A DNA stretch of 64,000 nucleotides from Helicobacter ganmani. GTDB taxonomy: Bacteria; Campylobacterota; Campylobacteria; Campylobacterales; Helicobacteraceae. The stretch is taken from assembly GCF_003364315.1 (NCBI RefSeq), contig NZ_NXLS01000001.1, forward strand, positions 1 to 64,000, given 5' to 3'. Each line of letters opens with the position of its first letter. Positions within the stretch are counted from its first letter, which is position 1. The notes beneath the pieces are model-generated. The model saw only the letters and a program-made list of their open reading frames with translations. It made no database searches and was not told the origin of the DNA. The translations under genes and the position numbers were made by a program. Positions 58,901 through 64,000 of this stretch are shown here, one piece after another.

Positions 58901-59498
58901 ATGAAAACAAAAAAGATTTTAGGCATTCTTGCAATCTTAGGATTCCTTTCTACCACAACCTTTGCAGAGGACTTTTTAGCAAAATTAACCAATGGTGCAA
59001 TAAGTGATACGAGTGAGGGCGTAAGACTTCTAAGCGCAGAGGAGGAAAGAGGAGTTGTAGGGGGAGTTTATACCTATGAGAGAGGTCAAGACAAAAGAAT
59101 CTCAAATTATGGTGCAACGATGAGATATACTGTATATGGACAGCTTAATCTTACAAGGGATAACTTAAATGAAAAAGACAAAATGGCTGTATTGCGCTAT
59201 GAAAGAGATACTTATAATAAAGGACAATTTGCAGGCTCTAGCAAAGCAGAAAAGTTAGGTAATGCCATTGGGGTTACTTGGGGGAAAGTCAGCGGAGTTT
59301 ATGTTGAATCTATTTATAACTACTCCAAAAGCGTTTCTTGGAATAATAGATATACCTATTAATGTATTATATACTTTAGAGGGTAGTAATAAGCGTTATC
59401 AAGCCTACACAAAAGAAGCAAAAAATGTAGCAAATTTTTATCAATTTTGGGCAAAAAATGCACTAGATTCTAGGAGAAATTATGCGGATAGAAAATAA
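58901..59498 (+). pseudogene. Double-glycine-leader secreted protein 2, probably frameshifted
   Basis: The open frame 58901-59362 encodes 153 residues: signal peptide (about 1-22), propeptide ending LSAEEERGVVGG (Gly54-Gly55) and a basic Tyr-rich mature part. Near 59300-59340 the protein-like sequence switches frame. The other frame runs on as FLGIIDIPINVLYTLEGSNKRYQAYTKEAKNVANF...RRNYADRK to 59498, directly overlapping the next gene. The intact ancestor was probably about 199 residues. Either the 153-residue form is functional or the gene is recently broken, in line with the decayed gene downstream. Confidence 0.65.
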
Positions 59499-60848
59499 AG
59501 TAGAGCATTTAAACACTTTTGCAAACAATGCAATCAAAAGCAAGGAATCCAATCATTCCTTTGCGGCAATGCTTAATCAATATTCTAACAATTCTCAAGC
59601 AATAAATCAAAAAGCAGAGGTAGAGTCTCTAGGTGTTTTTGATTTTAGTTTATTATTGCATAAAAATGTATCCAAGCAAATCAAAGAGACTAAAGAGGAA
59701 ACAGAATCCAAAATTAGACAATTAGAAGAAGAGCTTTTACAAGTTAAACAAATCCAAGTCCCCACAAGAAATTTACCTGATAAGCCTTTGGAGATATTGG
59801 ATAAAGCTTGGGAAATCCACAATGCTAAAAACTCTCAAATCCTTAAAATCCAAAAAGAAATTGCCTTTTAAAATAAAAGCGCATTTGGATATTCTTTGGA
59901 CGAACAGGGTTTTATGGGAGAGGATTTTAATGCTGCTGCTGGGATTCCGCTAGATTACAAGATTCATTACGATACATTAGAGAACATTTATCAAAAAACT
60001 ATGCTGACAGATTCCATTAGCATACCAGCGGCTTATTCGCAAGTAGATTTTATGCAGACAGCTAAAAACGCCTTTGAATCTTTTAAAAACTTCTATGGCG
60101 AGGATTTCACAAAAAGCAATAAAATGCTCTCAAAAGAGGAAATCAATACTTTACCTAAAGGATTCTTTACAGATTATGGTTATCAAAATGTTTTTGCATT
60201 AATTCCCACAGAGGAAATGCTCACTCAAATTTATAGTTGGCAGTCATAAACTAGGCATTACAACGCCTAGATTCATTGATTTTTCCACAAAAAATATAGA
60301 AAATTATATCTTGTCAAACTTTATACAAGGAGATAAAATCTCGCTTGATGGAATGTTTAATGAGTATTAAGTAGAAATTTTAGCTATTTTAAAGAAGCGG
60401 AATATTCACAAGAATGGCTGATTATCAAGCGTATAATAATAAAATCACAGGGCGTAGCGCAACGAACAATACCTTCAACAACTACCTTATTCATTACGAC
60501 ACAGACCAAAGATTCTGGGATTTGTTAAATGGTAAAATCTCTGTGGAATCCCATTTGCAAGAGTTGATAGATTTAGGTTATACGCATAATAATACGATTG
60601 TTTGGGACGAGGATAGAGAGCAGTTTGCAAACTTTTTAACACATTTCCTTAAAGTCTTTCAAGAGATTTTAGATTTTCATTCTCTTAATGTTTAAGAACT
60701 TCAAACACTAAGCAAACAAGAATCTTACAACACACAAGCCAAACAAACACTTCAAGATTCTAAGGAATCCAAAGATTCCAAACCCTACGAATCCCAAACC
60801 AAGCAAGAAAAGATGAATACCTTTTTGAATCATTTGTTAAAGGGGTAG
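59482..60848 (+). pseudogene. Decayed Cj0814-like gene
   Basis: Pieces of one reading are spread over several frames. 59482-59871 holds an N-terminal Asn/Lys-rich part. 59896-60249 (QGFMGEDFNAAAGIPLDYKIHYDTLENIY) is clearly homologous to residues 55-80 of the intact protein at 55893-57185. After a frameshift near 60240, HKLGITTPRFIDFSTKNIENYILSNF runs to a stop near 60370. Then follow RNFSYFKEAEYSQEWLI, the frame 60414-60695 (DYQAYNNKITGRSAT) and a Gln/Ser-rich tail to 60848. At least three disruptions are needed, so no full protein can be made. Confidence 0.8.
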
Positions 60849-60867
60849 GGTAAGCGGGGGAATCCGC

Positions 60868-61980
60868 CTAGCTACTGCAAGCAGACTTGCCATTATCCAC
60901 AGGTTGAATCGCGCTGTTATCTGCTAATTTTTTAGCATTGACTTCCTCTATAAACTCCCATAATTCTTTGGCAGCCTTTAGATATTCTTTAGCAGATTTA
61001 GAATCTGGCTTGAAATATACGATTGGCTTGCCATTGTCGCCACCCTCACGCACGATAGGTTCAATAGGAATCTGCGCAAGAGTTCTTGTGTCAAAGTCTT
61101 TGGCAACTTGTTCTGTTGTGCCTTTGCCAAAAATATCGTATTCTGTGCCACAACCCGGACAAATAAAGCCACTCATATTTTCTATAATCCCAGCAACAGG
61201 AATCTTAAGTTTTAAAAACATATCCAACGCCCTAGCACCATCATCAAGCGCAACTCTTTGTGGGGTAGAAACAGAGATTCCAGCTGTTACAGGAACGCTT
61301 TGTGCGAGAGTGAGTTGCGCATCACCTGTGCCCGGAGGCATATCTATCACCATTATATCCAAATCCCCCCACAAAACATCACTTAACATTTGTTCAATTG
61401 CACGAATAATCATCGGTCCCCGCCAAATCAGGCTTTGCCCCTCATCATAAAGCACTCCCATAGAAATCATTTCAATGCCAAAAGCTTGCAATGGAATCAG
61501 TTTTTTAAGGTTTGGATCAACTTCGGGTTTTTCTTTTTCTAATCCAAGCATTCTTGGCACATTGGGTCCATAAATATCCGCATCTAGCAATGCAACTTTT
61601 TTGCCTTGCATTGCCAAAGCAATTGCTAAATTAACACTTGTAGTGGATTTGCCCACGCCCCCTTTACCACTACTTACCATTACAAAGTTTTTAATCTGTG
61701 GAGCAAGATTTTTTGTTCCTTGTGGTTTGGATTCCGCTTGTGGTTTAGGTTGCTTGATGTCCAAATTAATCTTTGTAATTCCTCGTGCATTGAGCTTTTG
61801 TGTAATGGAATCTTTGAGTTTTTGTGCTACTTCAGCGGACGCAGAGGGAATCTCCACGCGCAAAGCAACAGAATCGCCCTCTACTAGCATTTCCTTAACA
61901 AAGCCAAATGTTACAATATCTTTTTCAAAATTTGGGTAGATTACCTCTTTTAATAAATTAACGAGTTGTTCTTGATTCAC
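60868..61980 (-). CDS. mrp: Mrp/ApbC-type iron-sulfur carrier ATPase
   Basis: The 370-residue protein has an N-terminal MIP18/DUF59-like domain (about residues 1-90). The P-loop ATPase follows, with the deviant Walker [21 protein letters not shown] (about 100-118), [31 protein letters not shown] and the cluster-binding CPGCG (about residue 275). It transfers Fe-S clusters to apo-proteins; its proximity to ThiC, an Fe-S enzyme known to need ApbC in other bacteria, is fitting. It overlaps thiC by 4 bp. Confidence 0.93.
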   Translation of the reverse strand: MNQEQLVNLLKEVIYPNFEKDIVTFGFVKEMLVEGDSVALRVEIPSASAEVAQKLKDSITQKLNARGITKINLDIKQPKPQAESKPQGTKNLAPQIKNFVMVSSGKGGVGKSTTSVNLAIALAMQGKKVALLDADIYGPNVPRMLGLEKEKPEVDPNLKKLIPLQAFGIEMISMGVLYDEGQSLIWRGPMIIRAIEQMLSDVLWGDLDIMVIDMPPGTGDAQLTLAQSVPVTAGISVSTPQRVALDDGARALDMFLKLKIPVAGIIENMSGFICPGCGTEYDIFGKGTTEQVAKDFDTRTLAQIPIEPIVREGGDNGKPIVYFKPDSKSAKEYLKAAKELWEFIEEVNAKKLADNSAIQPVDNGKSACSS

Positions 61981-63323
61981 ACATTTTCCTTTTCTTGATG
62001 TTGTTCTACGATTTCTTGTGAAATCTTATAGCTGCAAAATTTTGGTCCGCACATTGAGCAGAATTTCGCATCTTTAAATACCTCTTGTGGCAGACTCTCA
62101 TCGTGATATTCACGCGCTCTATCTGGGTCAAGGGCAAGTTCAAATTGTCTATTCCAATCAAAATTATACCGCGCATTGCTCATTGCGTCATCTCTGATTC
62201 TTGCATTTGTGCGCCCACGCGCAATATCCGCTGCGTGTGCTGCGATTTTATAAGCAATGATTCCCTCACGCACATCTTTTGCATTCGGTAGCCCTAAATG
62301 CTCCTTAGGGGTAACATAACATAGCATTGCAACACCTTTCCAAGCGGCAATAGCCGCACCAATGGCTGAAGCGATATGGTCATACCCCGCAGCAATATCT
62401 GTAACAAGCGGTCCTAAAACATAAAAAGGTGCCTCGTGGCAAAGCTCCTTTTGCAACTCTACATTGCGTTCAATTTCATTCATTGGCGTATGTCCCGGTC
62501 CCTCTATCATCACTTGCACATCTTTTTCGTAAGCTCTTGCGGCTAATTCGCCCATTACTCTTAGCTCTTCAAGCTGGGCTTCATCACTAGAATCCGCTAG
62601 ACAACCCGGACGCAAGGAATCCCCAAGACTTAAAGAGACATCGTAACGTTGGCAAATATCTAAAATGTCATCAAAGGCTTCATAAAAGGGATTTTGTTTG
62701 TGATAATGCAACATCCAAGAAGCCATTAAGCTACCACCACGACTGACAATGCCCATTTTACGTTTGGATAGTTTTGGCATATGTTCTAGGAGGAATCCGC
62801 AATGGATTGTGAAATAACTTACGCCTTGCCTTGCCTGTCTCTCCATTACTTCTAGCATAGTGTCAATATCTAGCGCATTAATGTCGTTTTTCACATCGTG
62901 TAGAATCTGATAGATTGGCACTGTGCCAATCGGCACACTAGAGCTTTGGATTACTGCTTCTCTGATAGAATCTAAATCTCCCCCTGTGCTTAAATCCATA
63001 ATCGTATCCGCTCCATATTTAATGGAAATTAGTGTTTTTTGCACTTCCTCTTCAATAGAACTTGCAAGTGCAGAACTACCGATATTAGAATTAATCTTAG
63101 TGCGCGTTGCGATTCCAATTCCCATTGGTTCTAAATTCGTGTGATTTATGTTTGCAGGTATTATAAGCCGCCCTTTCTCCACTTCTTTACGCACGATTTC
63201 GGGACTTAAATGCTCAAGATTGGCGACATATTCCATTTCTTGCGTGATGACACCCTTTTTTGCATAGCGTAATTGCGTTTTGATTTTATCTTTTTCTCTT
63301 GCTTTTATCCATGCTTTTCGCAT
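61977..63323 (-). CDS. thiC: Phosphomethylpyrimidine synthase ThiC
   Basis: This 448-residue radical SAM enzyme converts AIR to HMP-phosphate in thiamine synthesis. It shows [73 protein letters not shown] and the C-terminal cluster motif [12 protein letters not shown] (CxxCxxxxC). It is the short, archetypal form without the N-terminal extension seen in E. coli. AAAGGAG lies before the start. No TPP riboswitch is visible upstream. Confidence 0.95.
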   Translation of the reverse strand: MRKAWIKAREKDKIKTQLRYAKKGVITQEMEYVANLEHLSPEIVRKEVEKGRLIIPANINHTNLEPMGIGIATRTKINSNIGSSALASSIEEEVQKTLISIKYGADTIMDLSTGGDLDSIREAVIQSSSVPIGTVPIYQILHDVKNDINALDIDTMLEVMERQARQGVSYFTIHCGFLLEHMPKLSKRKMGIVSRGGSLMASWMLHYHKQNPFYEAFDDILDICQRYDVSLSLGDSLRPGCLADSSDEAQLEELRVMGELAARAYEKDVQVMIEGPGHTPMNEIERNVELQKELCHEAPFYVLGPLVTDIAAGYDHIASAIGAAIAAWKGVAMLCYVTPKEHLGLPNAKDVREGIIAYKIAAHAADIARGRTNARIRDDAMSNARYNFDWNRQFELALDPDRAREYHDESLPQEVFKDAKFCSMCGPKFCSYKISQEIVEQHQEKENV

Positions 63324-63487
63324 AGAATCTCCTTTGGAAGTTTGAATTCATCATTAGATTCTAAATCTTTAGTTGTAAAAGATATAAAATATCAAAATAA
63401 AAATAAAATTTAGCTTTTTTTGTAGATTTTATGGCAAAAACCTCGCAAATCATTGCAAAATCAAGTGATAATGTTTAGAAATAGAAT

Positions 63488-64000
63488 TTATTTTGCAAGC
63501 CAAATTTTAGCGATTTTTTCTAGTTTTTCCACGCTATCACTTGCATAGAAAGTTACTTTTGGAGGATTCTCAAAAGACTTTAAAATATAAGAGTTTTGCA
63601 GGTATTCCATAATGGCTTCTCCCGAATGAATGAGCAAGGGGTTGTGATGATAATAATGTGAAATGGAATCTGCAATTAAAGGGAAATGTGTGCAGCCTAA
63701 AATAATGGCTTCTGGCGTTTGGGAATAGAGGGTAAAGTAATGTTTCATTGTTGATTTCAAGATTTCACCCTCAAAAATGCCTTCTTCCACAATAGGAACA
63801 AAAAGGCTAGTGGCAAGCCCAAAAGTGTTATGATAACCCTCAAATGCTAAAAGCTCACTATAAAGCTTGCTTTGAATCGTCGCTTTTGTGCCTAAAATCA
63901 AGATTTTGGAAGCTTTATTGGGGATTTTATTTTTAAGTGCTAAAACTCCCGGCTCAATCACACCAACAATAGGATAGGGTGCAACTGCTTGCATAGCTTT
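63488..64000 (-). CDS. murI: Glutamate racemase, C-terminal part (cut by window edge)
   Basis: The frame is open to the right edge and its start lies beyond the window. The visible ~170 residues include PIVGVIEPGVLALKNK, ILGTKATIQSKLY, FVPIVEEGIFEGE and the second catalytic Cys in AIILGCTHFPLI, all typical of MurI, which supplies D-glutamate for peptidoglycan. Confidence 0.92.
   Translation of the reverse strand, partial: KAMQAVAPYPIVGVIEPGVLALKNKIPNKASKILILGTKATIQSKLYSELLAFEGYHNTFGLATSLFVPIVEEGIFEGEILKSTMKHYFTLYSQTPEAIILGCTHFPLIADSISHYYHHNPLLIHSGEAIMEYLQNSYILKSFENPPKVTFYASDSVEKLEKIAKIWLAK

Noticed and set aside
59607-59822. Minus-strand frame within the decayed Cj0814-like gene
   Set aside because: It has no ribosome site and is explained by the plus-strand reading, which is clearly homologous to the intact paralogue.
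63324-63487. TPP riboswitch ahead of thiC
   Set aside because: The thi-box words (CTGAGA and ACCTGATCTGG-like) are absent in the short AT-rich leader.

Overview
The window is AT-rich, gene-dense DNA from an epsilonproteobacterium, most likely a non-pylori Helicobacter. The evidence is the CheV/CheA-REC/CheW set, the run aroB - MscS-like channel - MtaB-type methylthiotransferase - FtsH-like protein - small unknown protein (from memory, the order at H. pylori HP0283-HP0287), and the flagellar ATPase fliI beside housekeeping genes. The species cannot be fixed from the sequence alone.

Region 1 (about 1-31,500) is an integrative and conjugative element or an integrated conjugative plasmid. It carries a tyrosine recombinase (936-2021, minus) and a transfer operon with a coiled-coil protein, TrbJ/VirB5-like and TrbM-like proteins and a Toprim protein. 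A MOB-type relaxase lies next to a candidate oriT. A long second operon encodes VirB2, B3, B4, B7-like, B8, B9, B10, B11, a MobC-like protein, VirD4, an ArdC-like protein and a VirB6/TrbL-like protein. Maintenance genes follow: a type IA topoisomerase, SSB, a secreted SNase-type nuclease and ParA with a ribbon-helix-helix partner. Cargo that may act in defence or addiction includes a GNAT/ASCH gene pair, a Panacea-domain protein with a 57-residue partner, and a 20-residue hydrophobic peptide gene at the left edge. Both transfer operons start behind nearly identical 180 bp promoter blocks that carry inverted copies of a TCCCCAAAAAGTTGTTT motif. No attachment sites or tRNA target were found, so the exact ends are open.

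Region 2 (about 31,700-54,400) is ordinary chromosome: glmU, thiS, argC, an LpxH-like phosphoesterase, cheV-cheA-cheW, gpsA, fliI, trxA, trxB, dapB, purF, a radical SAM protein, dusB, two tandem secreted small proteins, an FtsH-like protein without the zinc-protease motif, mtaB, mscS and aroB.

Region 3 (about 54,500-60,850) is the most unusual. A Sec-exported C39 peptidase, two small Sec-exported proteins with an almost identical propeptide ending in a double-glycine motif but unrelated mature parts, an outer-membrane beta-barrel and a Cj0814-like (flagellum-dependent secreted) protein lie together. One cargo-Cj0814 pair is intact and one is decayed by frameshifts. I infer a periplasmic leader-cleavage and surface-export system, comparable in logic to FapD-containing functional amyloid systems but with its own substrates.

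Region 4 (60,868-64,000) holds mrp, thiC and the C-terminal part of murI, all on the minus strand.
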